From Lachnospiraceae bacterium UBA7188 (GTDB lineage: Bacteria > Bacillota > Clostridia > Lachnospirales > Lachnospiraceae), in assembly GCA_002490995.1 (NCBI GenBank), contig DKVC01000274.1, positions 1 to 24,446 of the forward strand: 24,446 nucleotides of DNA, written 5' to 3'. Shown here one piece after another: positions 1 to 6,744 of this stretch (its first letter is position 1; each line of letters opens with the position of its first letter). Under the pieces are notes generated by a model. It ran no database searches. It saw only the letters and a list, made by a program, of their open reading frames with translations, and was not told the DNA's origin. A program made the position numbers and the translations under genes.

Positions 1-48
1 TGCGATGAGCTGGACGTCGGGCAGGTACTGAAGATTCCGGTGCGGTGA
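1..48 (+). CDS. C-terminal end of a LysM-type protein (partial)
   Basis: Frame 1 from the first base reads CDELDVGQVLKIPVR and then TGA. The pattern 'ell.vGQ.LkIP' is the usual last strand of a LysM peptidoglycan-binding repeat, so this is probably the C-terminus of a cell-wall protein whose body lies outside the window. Only 15 residues are visible, so the rest of the protein cannot be described. The stop codon falls inside the second copy of a short tandem duplication (positions 1-63), so the present end of the protein may be recent. Confidence 0.5.
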   Translation, partial: CDELDVGQVLKIPVR

Positions 49-63
49 GCTGGACGTCGGGCA
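1..63. repeat. 40-bp-period tandem duplication at end of LysM gene
   Basis: Positions 1-23 and 41-63 are identical at 22 of 23 bases (core TGAGCTGGACGTCGGGCA at 6-23 and 46-63). The period is 40 bp, not a multiple of three, so the second copy is read in another frame and supplies the TGA at 46-48 that ends the LysM reading frame. This looks like a slippage or recombination duplication. Confidence 0.7.
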
Positions 64-105
64 AGGTACAGATATTCTCATGGCTGCAAGGATGTGCTTT
101 TTTGC

Positions 106-134
106 TTTACATTGTGTATTGATTGTGCTACAAT
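106..134 (+). promoter_or_regulatory. Promoter of the relB-yoeB operon
   Basis: TTTACA (106-111), a 17-base spacer and TACAAT (129-134) with an extended TGC just before the -10 make a good sigma-A promoter about 20 bases ahead of the antitoxin ribosome site. ATTGTG occurs twice in the spacer (111-116 and 122-127), 11 bp apart on the same strand. That fits the direct repeats often bound by ribbon-helix-helix antitoxins, so autoregulation here is plausible but inferred. Confidence 0.7.
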
Positions 135-159
135 AACTCGTGAAGAGAGGAGAGACATT

Positions 160-420
160 ATGGCACAGACAATGGTAAATTTCAGGATTGATGAAGAGGT
201 AAAGCGTAAAATGGAGTCTGCCTGTAAGGAGATGGGCCTGTCACTTAGTACAGCCTTTAATATTTTTGCAGTAAAGGTGGGGAACGAAAGAAGGATACCA
301 TTTGAAGTATCGGCGGATCCCTTTTATTCGGAGTCCAATATGAAAGTATTGGAGGAGCGTGCGGCGAAGATTGAATCAGGGGAGTCCGTCCCTAAAGAAC
401 ATGAGCTGATTGAGGTGTAG
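160..420 (+). CDS. RelB/DinJ family antitoxin
   Basis: An 86-residue protein beginning MAQTMVNFRIDEEVKRKM, the N-terminal strand and helix of the RelB/DinJ ribbon-helix-helix antitoxins, followed by 'GLSLSTAFNIFAVKV', a typical second helix. It should bind its own promoter and neutralise the toxin with its C-terminal half. The start at 160 is chosen because a GAGAGGAGAG ribosome site lies just upstream and the family begins at this methionine; an in-frame ATG at 94 would add 22 unrelated residues and lie upstream of the promoter. The toxin gene follows after three bases, so the two are co-transcribed. The C-terminus (ESGESVPKEHELIEV) is acidic and probably unstructured when free. Confidence 0.9.
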   Translation: MAQTMVNFRIDEEVKRKMESACKEMGLSLSTAFNIFAVKVGNERRIPFEVSADPFYSESNMKVLEERAAKIESGESVPKEHELIEV

Positions 421-423
421 TGC

Positions 424-687
424 ATGGGAATACTCTGGGAAGACGAAGCCTGGCAGGAATATATTGGATGGCAGGCGGAGGATAAGAAGACACTAAAAAA
501 GATTAACAGACTTATCCAGGACATTCAGAGGAACCCATTTGACGGGATGGGACATCCTGAACCACTATCGGGAAATCTTTCGGGCTGGTGGAGCAGGCGC
601 ATTGATGAAAAAAACCGTATTGTATATAAAGCTGCAGATGGGAATACCACGGTTCTTTCCTGCAAGGATCATTACAGCGATAAATAA
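424..687 (+). CDS. yoeB: YoeB/Txe family toxin (ribosome-dependent mRNA interferase)
   Basis: An 87-residue protein with the whole YoeB signature: the WEDEAWQEYIGWQ start, KKINRLIQDI helix, PFDGMGHPEPL, SGWWSRRIDEKNRIVY and a C-terminal CKDHY. The residues matching the catalytic set known for E. coli YoeB fall at the same numbers: Glu46, Arg65 and His83. It is therefore predicted to be active, cutting mRNA in the ribosomal A site when the antitoxin is lost. Length is normal for the family (84-90). It starts three bases after the antitoxin stop and ends before a clear terminator. A RelB/DinJ-type partner with YoeB is a mixed pairing, since classical YoeB goes with YefM, but such combinations are known. 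Confidence 0.93.
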   Translation: MGILWEDEAWQEYIGWQAEDKKTLKKINRLIQDIQRNPFDGMGHPEPLSGNLSGWWSRRIDEKNRIVYKAADGNTTVLSCKDHYSDK

Positions 688-724
688 TAAGGGATATAGA
701 AGAATTCATGGCAATAGTAAAAAA

Positions 725-755
725 GACGTCCTTCTGATGGAAGGGCGTTCTTTTT
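725..755 (+). terminator. Intrinsic terminator of the yoeB operon
   Basis: GACGTCCTTC (725-734) pairs with GAAGGGCGTTC (740-750) around a short loop, with one G-U pair, and runs into TTTTT (751-755). It lies about 40 bases after the yoeB stop. Confidence 0.8.
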
Positions 756-836
756 ATATGCGCAGGCCCGCATATGGAATTTTGCTGCTAACGCAGCATG
801 CGCGGCGAACAGGGGAGAAGAGAGTTCCCCTGCTCG
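756..836. repeat. Three consecutive hairpins after the yoeB terminator
   Basis: Three inverted repeats follow each other: ATATGCG/CGCATAT (756-775, 7 bp stem, 6-base loop); TGCTGC/GCAGCA (783-798, 4-base loop); and CAGGGGA/TCCCCTG (810-832), which extends to 806-836 with one mismatch. None has a following T tract, so they are not ordinary terminators. From here to about 955 I see no gene, only short open frames without ribosome sites. The block may be the remains of a mobile-element end or a structured RNA. Confidence 0.55.
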
Positions 837-955
837 ATTGATTCGCTGTAGTATCGTGTTCAGTCGGGTGATTATATTGTCAAGGACAATGCCAAGCCAT
901 GCAGGCCAGGTTTAAGGCAGCAGGATTCGTTAAGTACGGATTAATCTAAAGCAAT

Positions 956-1002
956 AAAAAACCATAACCCCTTGAATTCATCAGGAAATCTCGGGCTTAT
1001 GG
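956..1002 (-). terminator. Terminator downstream of tRNA-Ala
   Basis: On the minus strand CCATAAGCCC pairs with GGGGTTATGG (one mismatch) and is followed by TTTTTT (plus-strand A run at 956-961). It is placed to end the tRNA-Ala transcript about 85 bases after the mature 3' end. Between them lies another perfect 8-bp inverted repeat (TTCCGAAC 1036-1043 / GTTCGGAA 1066-1073), which would fold in the tRNA trailer. Confidence 0.65.
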
Positions 1003-1086
1003 CTCTTCACTCCGGCATGGAACAAAACGCGAGGTTTCCGAACTCATCAGGTATAATTCCACCGGGTTCGGAACTTCGCATTGTAA

Positions 1087-1159
1087 TGGAGCATATGGGA
1101 TTCGAACCCACGGCCTCAACAATGCGAATGTTGCGCGCTCCCAACTGCGCTAATGCCCC
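1087..1159 (-). tRNA. tRNA-Ala (anticodon CGC)
   Basis: The minus strand folds as a full cloverleaf: acceptor GGGGCAT/ATGCTCC with one G-U pair, a D arm with AGTTGGGA, anticodon stem CAACA/TGTTG with loop TTCGCAT, and T arm GTGGG/CCCAT with loop TTCGAAT. The anticodon CGC reads the alanine codon GCG. The discriminator base is A and the next bases are TTA, so the CCA tail is not encoded. A promoter lies just upstream, separate from glnA, which is on the same strand 62 bases away. Confidence 0.93.
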
Positions 1160-1167
1160 ATGCCTTT

Positions 1168-1195
1168 ATTTTAACACAAACGTCATAAAAATCAA
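1168..1195 (-). promoter_or_regulatory. Promoter of tRNA-Ala
   Basis: On the minus strand TTGATT (1195-1190), a 16-base spacer and TAAAAT (1173-1168) lie 8 bases before the mature tRNA 5' end. This is the close spacing expected for a tRNA promoter. No clear terminator separates glnA from it. Confidence 0.6.
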
Positions 1196-1220
1196 TAGAA
1201 AAATGAATAGTTTTTTAAAA

Positions 1221-2651
1221 TTATAAATCATAATACATTTTAAATTCCGCAGGATTGGGAATCTGCTCCATCTGCTTCAGCTCTGCCCGCTTCCGTGCCA
1301 CCCAGACGTCAATGAGCCGCTGGGGGAAGACGCCGCCTTTGGTCAGGTAGTCATGGTCGTTCTCCAGGGCGTCCAGTGCTTCGCCCAGGGATTTGGGCAG
1401 GCCCTTTATCTTCTTCTGCTCCTCTTCGGACAGGGTGTAGAGATTGAAGTCATAGGGACCCCAGCCGTTTGCAGCCGGGTCGATCCGGTTCTCGATTCCG
1501 TCCAGACCGGCCATCAGGATTGCGGCATAGGCGTAGTAGGGATTGGCCGTGGCATCGGGATTGCGCAGCTCGAAGCGCTTGGTCTCCGGGGACTTGGCGT
1601 AAGCCGGAATCCGGATGACGGCGCTGCGGTTGGAGGTGGCGTAGCCGATGGTCACCGGCGCTTCATATCCCGGTACCAGACGCTTAAAGGAATTGGTGGA
1701 GGGATTGGTGAAAGCGCAGAGGGAAGCAATATGCCGCAGCAGCCCGCCCATGAAGTAATGCGCTGTCTGACTAAGGCCGGAATAGCCGTTTTCATCATAG
1801 AACAGGGGCTGTCCGTCCTTCATCAGCAGCATATGTACATGCATGCCGCTTCCGGCTTCCTGGTAAATGGGCTTGGGAAGGAACGTGGCGGTCTTGCCCT
1901 CCTGAGCGGCCAGGTTTTTGATGATGTATTTGATGATCATGGTGTTGTCTGCCATGGCGGGCATGTCGTCCAATTCCACCTCGATCTCCATCTGTCCGGG
2001 ACCGCCCACCTCATGGTGATGGTATTTTACCCGGATACCCCAGTCTTCCATCATCATGCACATACGGCTGCGCAGGTCGTATCCTACATCCTGGGGCGCC
2101 GCGATATGGTAGCCGCCCTTGTGGGACACTTCATAGCCGTTGTTGCCTGCCGTGTCCAGGCTGTGGTTCCAGTCCGCCTGCCTGGTATCGATGCGGTAGC
2201 CGCACTGTCTGGGTGTTACCTCGAAACGGGCACTGTCAAAGAGGTAGAATTCAAATTCCGGCCCGATGACCATTCTGTCCGCAATTCCGTTTTCCTTCAT
2301 ATAATTTACCGCACTTAAAGCCACGTTTTTCGGATACTGGTCAAAGGGCTGGTTCTCGCCTTTTCCGATGGTGCATACGTTACCACACATGGTCAGGGTG
2401 GGAACGGTGGCGAAAGGGTCTACATAAGCGGTATCCGGGTCCGGGAGGAATACCATGTCGCTTTTTTCGATGGGGGCATAGCCATAATTCGAGCCGTCGA
2501 AACCGATGCCATAGGTAAAAGTGTCTTCTCCGAATCGTTCTACCGGTATGGTGATGTGGCGCCAGCGTCCATCAATGTCGGTCATTTTGAAGTCGATCAT
2601 GCGGATCTGTTTTTCCTGGCACAGGCGTTTGATTTCTTCTATTTTGTCCAT
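1221..2651 (-). CDS. glnA: Glutamine synthetase, type I
   Basis: A 476-residue cytoplasmic enzyme that makes glutamine from glutamate, ammonia and ATP. The N-terminal beta-grasp domain includes FDGSNYGYAP (51-60). The catalytic core shows EFE (132-134, metal ligands), HHHEVGGPGQMEIEV (211-225, with Glu214 and Glu222), SGMHVH (268-273), NPSTNSFKRLVPGYE (316-330, with the flap Glu330), NRSAVIRIP (341-349) and RFELRNPDATANPY (359-372). NLYTLSEEE (403-411) has a tyrosine at the place of the adenylylation loop, but the same tyrosine occurs in unmodified Bacillus-type enzymes, so control by AMP cannot be claimed. The start is set by AAAGGA just upstream; a 12-codon extension has no family match. 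It is not flanked by glnR or glnB. A repeated 18-bp motif sits 20 bases before its start. Confidence 0.95.
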   Translation of the reverse strand: MDKIEEIKRLCQEKQIRMIDFKMTDIDGRWRHITIPVERFGEDTFTYGIGFDGSNYGYAPIEKSDMVFLPDPDTAYVDPFATVPTLTMCGNVCTIGKGENQPFDQYPKNVALSAVNYMKENGIADRMVIGPEFEFYLFDSARFEVTPRQCGYRIDTRQADWNHSLDTAGNNGYEVSHKGGYHIAAPQDVGYDLRSRMCMMMEDWGIRVKYHHHEVGGPGQMEIEVELDDMPAMADNTMIIKYIIKNLAAQEGKTATFLPKPIYQEAGSGMHVHMLLMKDGQPLFYDENGYSGLSQTAHYFMGGLLRHIASLCAFTNPSTNSFKRLVPGYEAPVTIGYATSNRSAVIRIPAYAKSPETKRFELRNPDATANPYYAYAAILMAGLDGIENRIDPAANGWGPYDFNLYTLSEEEQKKIKGLPKSLGEALDALENDHDYLTKGGVFPQRLIDVWVARKRAELKQMEQIPNPAEFKMYYDL

Positions 2652-2670
2652 TGTGTATTCCTTTCTAATG

Positions 2671-2688
2671 TATATTCGTGAGCGCATT
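2671..2688 (-). repeat. Copy 1 of the TATAnTCGnGAGCGCATT motif, upstream of glnA
   Basis: TATATTCGTGAGCGCATT on the plus strand matches 20662-20679 and 24367-24384 at 16 of 18 positions. On the minus strand it reads AATGCGCTCACGAATATA and ends 20 bases before the glnA start codon, so its TATA could form part of a -10 region. No good -35 is visible, so promoter function is only a possibility. Confidence 0.55.
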
Positions 2689-2767
2689 CTTTTACCGCTC
2701 TTTTGCCTTGCATTGCGGAAGCATTTACTGGGTTATACCTTTCTGTTGGAAAATATTTCCGAGCGCT

Positions 2768-3646
2768 TCATCCGACTTCAATTTGATAGGAAGCCTTCCA
2801 GGTTTCGCCCGGTGCTACCTGGTTCCCCCATTTCCGCTCTTCCAGGGTGCCCTCAAAATCCTCGCTGTCGCATCTGCCATACCAGGGCTCTATGCAGACG
2901 AAGGGAGCCTGCTTGCCGGGGGGTGACCAGATGCCGAAGAGAGGCGCTTCCATGGTGACGGTCACATACCTTGTCCCGTCCTTCCGGCAGAGCGCCGCCG
3001 TGTTCGTCTGGCTGTTCTCTATGACAAGAGCGTCATGTTCGAAGAGATTGTCCCGCAGTGCGAGTTTGCCGTCCGTAAGGCCGTATACATCCATGAAATT
3101 GGTCGCCAGCCCATTCTCGCTGATTCTGGTGCTGACTACCTCTGTAGTGTCCCCAAAGTCAACAAAGCATTCATTCTGCTTCGTGTCCGGCTCGATGGGA
3201 CAGTTGAATGCGGGATGGCCGCCGATGGAAAAGTGCAGGACTTCTGTGCCGGGATTCTCTACCTGCCAGAGGACTTCCGTTTTACTTCCCTCAATGCGGT
3301 AACCCAGCTTCAGGATAAATTTATAAGGATATTTTTCCAGAGTTTCCTCGCTGGAACGCAGTTCAAACCAGATTTCATCATCGGTTTGGGAGAGCAGTGT
3401 AAAATCCATATCCCTGGCAAAGCCGTGCTGGGTCATGGTGTAGGCTCTGCCCTTTGTCCGGTATTCTCTGTTTCTGACGCCGCCTACAAAGGGGAAGAGA
3501 ACCGGCGAGGTGCGTCCCCAGTATTTTGCGTCTCCGCACCACATGTATTCGGTTCCGGTGTCCAGCTTTTTCAGTGATTTCAGTTCCGCACCGTGACTGT
3601 CAATTTTAACTGAAATGATGCTGTTTTTTAATTCATAAACTGACAT
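2768..3646 (-). CDS. LacX-like aldose 1-epimerase (mutarotase) family protein
   Basis: A 292-residue galactose-mutarotase-like beta-sandwich protein, predicted to interconvert sugar anomers in the cytoplasm. Recognisable motifs are SPVLFPFVGGVRN (47-59), HGFARD (74-79), SIGGHPAFNCP (140-150, with the likely catalytic His144) and CIEPWYGRCD (251-260, with the likely catalytic base Glu253). The last pattern is typical of the LacX subgroup rather than classical GalM. The start at 3646 is supported by AAAGGAGGAC seven bases upstream; a longer frame to 3688 runs back towards the promoter. It has its own promoter and is transcribed away from the divergent tetR gene. Exact substrate is not known for most LacX relatives. 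Confidence 0.88.
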   Translation of the reverse strand: MSVYELKNSIISVKIDSHGAELKSLKKLDTGTEYMWCGDAKYWGRTSPVLFPFVGGVRNREYRTKGRAYTMTQHGFARDMDFTLLSQTDDEIWFELRSSEETLEKYPYKFILKLGYRIEGSKTEVLWQVENPGTEVLHFSIGGHPAFNCPIEPDTKQNECFVDFGDTTEVVSTRISENGLATNFMDVYGLTDGKLALRDNLFEHDALVIENSQTNTAALCRKDGTRYVTVTMEAPLFGIWSPPGKQAPFVCIEPWYGRCDSEDFEGTLEERKWGNQVAPGETWKASYQIEVG

Positions 3647-3683
3647 AATGTCCTCCTTTTTTAAATTTCGAGATACTGTAATT

Positions 3684-3713
3684 ATCATATGTCATAAGAA
3701 GGTGGTATGTCAA
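3684..3713 (-). promoter_or_regulatory. Promoter of the epimerase gene
   Basis: On the minus strand TTGACA (3713-3708), an 18-base spacer and TATGAT (3689-3684) lie about 40 bases before the start codon. The -35 is a perfect consensus. Confidence 0.7.
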
Positions 3714-3784
3714 GGAGTTAAACTAAAGATGAAATTTATTTCACCAGGGGGCTTCTCAAAATCGGTCAACAGGTTTATTCTGTA

Positions 3785-3802
3785 ATTAACCCTGCGGTTA
3801 AT
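3785..3802 (+). promoter_or_regulatory. Likely TetR operator ahead of the tetR-ABC operon
   Basis: A perfect inverted repeat, ATTAACC-CTGC-GGTTAAT, lies immediately before the ribosome site (GGAGGTGA) of the tetR gene. Size and position fit an autoregulatory operator for the TetR protein encoded next to it. No strong -35/-10 pair is obvious upstream. Confidence 0.65.
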
Positions 3803-3814
3803 GGAGGTGACGTT

Positions 3815-4426
3815 ATGAACGAGAGGTTCTTTTCACTGCCGGAAGAGAAGCAGCAGGCAATCATCAATGCCGGATACCGGGTGTTTTCCCGGAATTCCTA
3901 TAAAAACAGCCCCATGAGCGAGATTGCGGAAGCTGCCGGAATCAGCAAATCCCTTTTGTTCCACTATTTCCATAACAAGAAGGAGCTGTACCTGTTTCTG
4001 TGGGAAAAATGCGCCCGCATTACCATAGATTTCATGACCAGGTATGACTGCTACAGCCAGGGGGAGCTGTTTGAGAGCATGGAGCGGGGAATGCGGGCGA
4101 AGATGGAGATTATCCGCCTGTATCCGGACATGGGCAATTTTACCATAAAGGCTTTCTATGAGACAGACCCGGAGATTAATGCCGCTGTCCAGGAAAGCTA
4201 TCACCGGCATTTTAACTGGAAAGCCGACAAAGCGCGCGTTAACTTTAATCCGGAACAGTTTATTCCCGGGCTGGATATTCCGATGATGTACCGTGAGATG
4301 TACTGGGCTTCCGAGGGGTATCTGTGGGAGATGGTGCAGCGGGGGAATGTGGATGTGGAGCAGATGGAAAAGGATTTTACGAGGCTTATGAAATTCTGGA
4401 AAAGTGTCTATCTGAGAAAGGAGTGA
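3815..4426 (+). CDS. TetR/AcrR family transcriptional regulator
   Basis: A 203-residue regulator. The N-terminal helix-turn-helix spans about residues 15-52 and contains the typical 'AIINAGYRVFSRNSYKNSPMS' onset and 'EIAEAAGISKSLLFHYFHNKKELYLFL' recognition region. The C-terminal 150 residues are a helical ligand domain rich in Trp, Tyr and Met without a named match. It is the first gene of an operon with an ABC ATPase (5 bases later) and a permease, so it probably represses that exporter until an inducer binds. The inverted repeat just upstream is the obvious binding-site candidate. GGAGGTGA supports the start. Confidence 0.9.
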   Translation: MNERFFSLPEEKQQAIINAGYRVFSRNSYKNSPMSEIAEAAGISKSLLFHYFHNKKELYLFLWEKCARITIDFMTRYDCYSQGELFESMERGMRAKMEIIRLYPDMGNFTIKAFYETDPEINAAVQESYHRHFNWKADKARVNFNPEQFIPGLDIPMMYREMYWASEGYLWEMVQRGNVDVEQMEKDFTRLMKFWKSVYLRKE

Positions 4427-4431
4427 GGGGT

Positions 4432-5337
4432 ATGGATGCCATTCAGACAAGGAAACTGACGAAATATTACGGCAATGCCAGGGGTGTCATTGACCTGGAT
4501 CTGACCGTGAAGGAGGGGGAATTCTTCGGGTTCATCGGCCCCAATGGCGCGGGCAAGTCCACGACAATACGCACCCTGCTGGGGCTGATTTCCCCTACCG
4601 GCGGAAGTGCCCGGATTTTTGATCAGGATATCCTGCAGGACAGGGAGAGCATTTTAGGGAAAACAGGTTATATGCCCTCTGAGGCGGTGTTCTATCCGGG
4701 CATGAAAGTGCGGGATGTGCTGAAGCTTTCCGCAGACCTGCGGAAATGTGGCTGCCAGGAGGAGGCGGAAAAACTATGTGAGCGCCTGCAGCTGGAGCCC
4801 GGCCGGAAGGTGGATGAGCTGTCCTTTGGAAACCGGAAAAAAGTGTCAATCGTCTGTGCCTTGCAGCATAAACCGGAGCTGCTGATACTGGATGAGCCTA
4901 CCAGCGGCCTGGATCCGCTGATGCAGCGAGAATTTTTCGATATCCTGAGGGAACGGAACCGGGAAGGGGCGACCATATTCCTGTCAAGCCATGTCCTTTC
5001 CGAAATACAGCGCAATTGTTCACGGGCAGCCATTATAAGGGAGGGGCGGATGATTGCCTGCGACAGTGTGGAGGCGCTTTCCCGCACCAATGCCAGGCGT
5101 GTAACCGTCCACGGGCAAGTGGCGCTGGAAGGGCTGGAGGGGATTCGCGACAAAAGGGAGACGGGGAATTCAGTGAGCTTCCTGTACGGCGGCGATATGA
5201 ACCGTCTGCTGCAGAGGCTGGCTTCCGGGCAGGTGCTGGATTTGAGTGTGTCGGAGCCGGATCTGGAGGAGATATTCCTTCATTATTATGAGGCGGATGC
5301 TGGCGGGAAGGAAGACAACGGGCAGGGCGGTGATTAG
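4432..5337 (+). CDS. ABC transporter ATP-binding protein (BcrA/EcsA-like)
   Basis: A 301-residue ATPase of the drug/peptide exporter class. Walker A GPNGAGKST is at 36-44, a variant Q-loop region GYMPSEAVFYPGM at 79-91 (Ser where Gln is usual), signature LSFGN at 130-134 instead of LSGGQ, Walker B LLILDEPTSGLDP at 150-162, and the switch histidine in SSHVLSE at 187. The signature and Q-loop variants recur together in one branch of the ABC-2 exporters and need not mean loss of function. The C-terminal about 80 residues end in the normal EEIFLHYYE helix followed by a short polar tail. The start at 4432 uses GAAAGGAG inside the end of tetR. Its partner is the permease at 5473. Confidence 0.9.
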   Translation: MDAIQTRKLTKYYGNARGVIDLDLTVKEGEFFGFIGPNGAGKSTTIRTLLGLISPTGGSARIFDQDILQDRESILGKTGYMPSEAVFYPGMKVRDVLKLSADLRKCGCQEEAEKLCERLQLEPGRKVDELSFGNRKKVSIVCALQHKPELLILDEPTSGLDPLMQREFFDILRERNREGATIFLSSHVLSEIQRNCSRAAIIREGRMIACDSVEALSRTNARRVTVHGQVALEGLEGIRDKRETGNSVSFLYGGDMNRLLQRLASGQVLDLSVSEPDLEEIFLHYYEADAGGKEDNGQGGD

Positions 5338-5472
5338 ACGGGAAATTGTGGAGAGAGCGTCTGCAAGGGAAGCAGCTACGGAGAGAACAGCCTTGAGAAG
5401 GATAATTAAGAAGAGAAAGTTTATGGAGATTGTGAGTATAAGAAGTGTGTTCAGAGAGGAGAGTGAAAAAGC

Positions 5473-6258
5473 ATGACACTTGTAAGGCATGAACTAAAAC
5501 AGGGAAGAACCGCATTTATGATATGGACAGCAGCCGTGGGAGGGCTTCTGGCGGTCTGTGTGTTTCTGTTTCCGGAGATGAAGGGAGAGATGGAGGGCGT
5601 CAGCGATATTTTTTCCTCCATGGGCTCCTTTACGGCGGCATTCGGCATGGACAGGCTGAATTTCGGTACGCTTACCGGATTCTATGCCGTGGAATGCGGC
5701 AATGTGCTGGGGCTGGGAGGCGCCTTTTTTGCCTCACTCTGCGCGGTGGGAATCCTGAGCAAGGAGGAGAAGGAGCGGACGGCGGAGTTTCTGTTGGCAC
5801 ATCCTGTCAGCCGCAGGCAGATTATTAGGGAAAAGCTGGCAGCCGTCCTGATTCAGGTCACCGCCATGAACCTGATTATTTACGCTGTTTCTCTGGGCTC
5901 CATTGCGGCTGTGGGGGAGACGGTTCCCTGGAAGGAAATCAATCTGCTGCACCTTGCCTATTATCTGCTGCAGTTGGAGCTGGCGGGTATCTGTTTCGGT
6001 ATTTCGGCATTTATGAGGAAAGGGACTGTGGGCACGGGGCTTGGAATCGCCGCGGTCATGTACTTTCTGAATTTGATTGCGAATATTGCGGAGCCGGCGG
6101 AGTTCCTGAAATATATAACGCCCTTCGGGTTCTGTGAGGGCGCGGACATTGTGGCTGACGGCAGCCTGGACGGAAGGCTGGTGGCCATCGGCATGGCAGT
6201 GGGGCTGATTGGAGTGACAGCCGCTTATGTGAAATATTGTCGGAAGGATATTCGCTGA
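5473..6258 (+). CDS. ABC-2 type transporter permease
   Basis: A 261-residue integral membrane protein with about six hydrophobic segments (near residues 15-33, 68-95, 125-150, 160-180, 190-210 and 233-252). KEEKERTAEFLLAHPVSRRQIIREK (about 97-121) is the cytosolic coupling region usual in ABC-2 permeases of the BcrB/NatB type. It should pair with the ATPase at 4432. A 135-base gap separates the two; it is purine-rich and happens to be open in one frame without a domain, so I treat it as spacer. AGAGGAGAG supports the start. Substrate unknown; the TetR partner suggests export of a toxic compound. Confidence 0.85.
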   Translation: MTLVRHELKQGRTAFMIWTAAVGGLLAVCVFLFPEMKGEMEGVSDIFSSMGSFTAAFGMDRLNFGTLTGFYAVECGNVLGLGGAFFASLCAVGILSKEEKERTAEFLLAHPVSRRQIIREKLAAVLIQVTAMNLIIYAVSLGSIAAVGETVPWKEINLLHLAYYLLQLELAGICFGISAFMRKGTVGTGLGIAAVMYFLNLIANIAEPAEFLKYITPFGFCEGADIVADGSLDGRLVAIGMAVGLIGVTAAYVKYCRKDIR

Positions 6259-6300
6259 TGTGGGATATGCCCGTATAAGTTGTTACAATTGAATAAAGGC

Positions 6301-6329
6301 TTTACACCTTGATCAAAGGTTGCTATAAT
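6301..6329 (+). promoter_or_regulatory. Near-consensus promoter with operator-like repeat in the spacer
   Basis: TTTACA (6301-6306), 17 bases and TATAAT (6324-6329) with an extended TGC form one of the best promoters in the window. The spacer holds an inverted repeat ACCTT-GATCA-AAGGT (6306-6320), placed where a bound repressor would block polymerase. The sequence AATAAAGGCTTTACA (6292-6306) recurs exactly at the metG promoter (15974-15988). Confidence 0.75.
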
Positions 6330-6393
6330 GAAAGTACCAGATACATGATACAGTAACTATATCGACAGGTGCTCGTAGAAAGCAGGTGATAAT

Positions 6394-6585
6394 ATGCCAA
6401 ACGGGCTTGAAGTTGCAAAAAATGCTATTGATGACTTTAAAAAAATTCAAGAGTATATGGCTCTTGCAAAGGAAGAAAGTGCTACAAAGACATATGCTAA
6501 ACTAAAAGACGAGTATTTATCGTTAAAAGCTATCCTTAATGTAGCAGGTGTGAATCTTTCGGAGATTGACAAAATTAAAGAGTAA
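6394..6585 (+). CDS. Small hypothetical protein (63 aa), orphan cassette
   Basis: I do not recognise this protein. It is charged, almost entirely predicted helical and has no signal peptide or membrane segment; 'AIDDFKKIQEYMALAKEESATK' and 'YAKLKDEYLSLKAILNVAGV' look like two amphipathic helices that could form a hairpin or coiled coil. The gene is clearly more AT-rich than its neighbours, especially in third positions, which suggests a different history. AGGTGATA lies 5 bases before the ATG. It is isolated: strong promoter with an internal inverted repeat upstream, perfect terminator downstream, no co-transcribed partner. It could be a small regulator or an antitoxin-like or anti-repressor peptide, but nothing in the sequence decides this. 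Confidence 0.7.
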   Translation: MPNGLEVAKNAIDDFKKIQEYMALAKEESATKTYAKLKDEYLSLKAILNVAGVNLSEIDKIKE

Positions 6586-6616
6586 TATCCTTAATAACTG
6601 AATAGCAACTACAACC

Positions 6617-6660
6617 AAAAGTGTAAAGTCTTTATAGAATTATCAAGGCTTTACACTTTT
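6617..6660 (+). terminator. Terminator of the 63-aa gene
   Basis: AAAAGTGTAAAG (6617-6628) and CTTTACACTTTT (6649-6660) are perfect 12-bp inverted arms around a 20-base loop and end in a T run. A-rich on the left and T-rich on the right, so it may work in both directions. The right arm shares AAGGCTTTACAC (6645-6656) with the promoter side (6296-6307), giving 12-bp direct repeats around the gene. Confidence 0.8.
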
Positions 6661-6687
6661 AAAACGCCCAGGCTGTCCCCCTGCTTC

Positions 6688-6716
6688 TTTACAGTGGCAG
6701 TATCTTATGATATGCT
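6688..6716 (+). promoter_or_regulatory. Promoter of the solute-binding lipoprotein gene
   Basis: TTTACA (6688-6693), a 17-base spacer and TATGCT (6711-6716) lie about 30 bases before the lipoprotein start. Confidence 0.6.
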
Positions 6717-6744
6717 ATCACATATAGACGAAGGGAGGGCGTGT

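Noticed and set aside
1003..1086. 5S rRNA-like sequence downstream of tRNA-Ala
   Set aside because: Short GAACCCGG/GTTCGGAA motifs are present, but no 5S fold or length.
972..1226. 84-codon frame over the tRNA-Ala region
   Set aside because: The region encodes a full tRNA on the other strand; the frame is chance.
1353..2318. 321-codon open frame on the plus strand opposite glnA
   Set aside because: It is the complement of a well-recognised gene, has no ribosome site, and its composition is that of an antisense shadow.
5246..5476. 76-codon plus-strand frame bridging the ATPase and permease genes
   Set aside because: Very basic, no domain, overlaps the ATPase end and lacks a ribosome site; treated as spacer that happens to be open.
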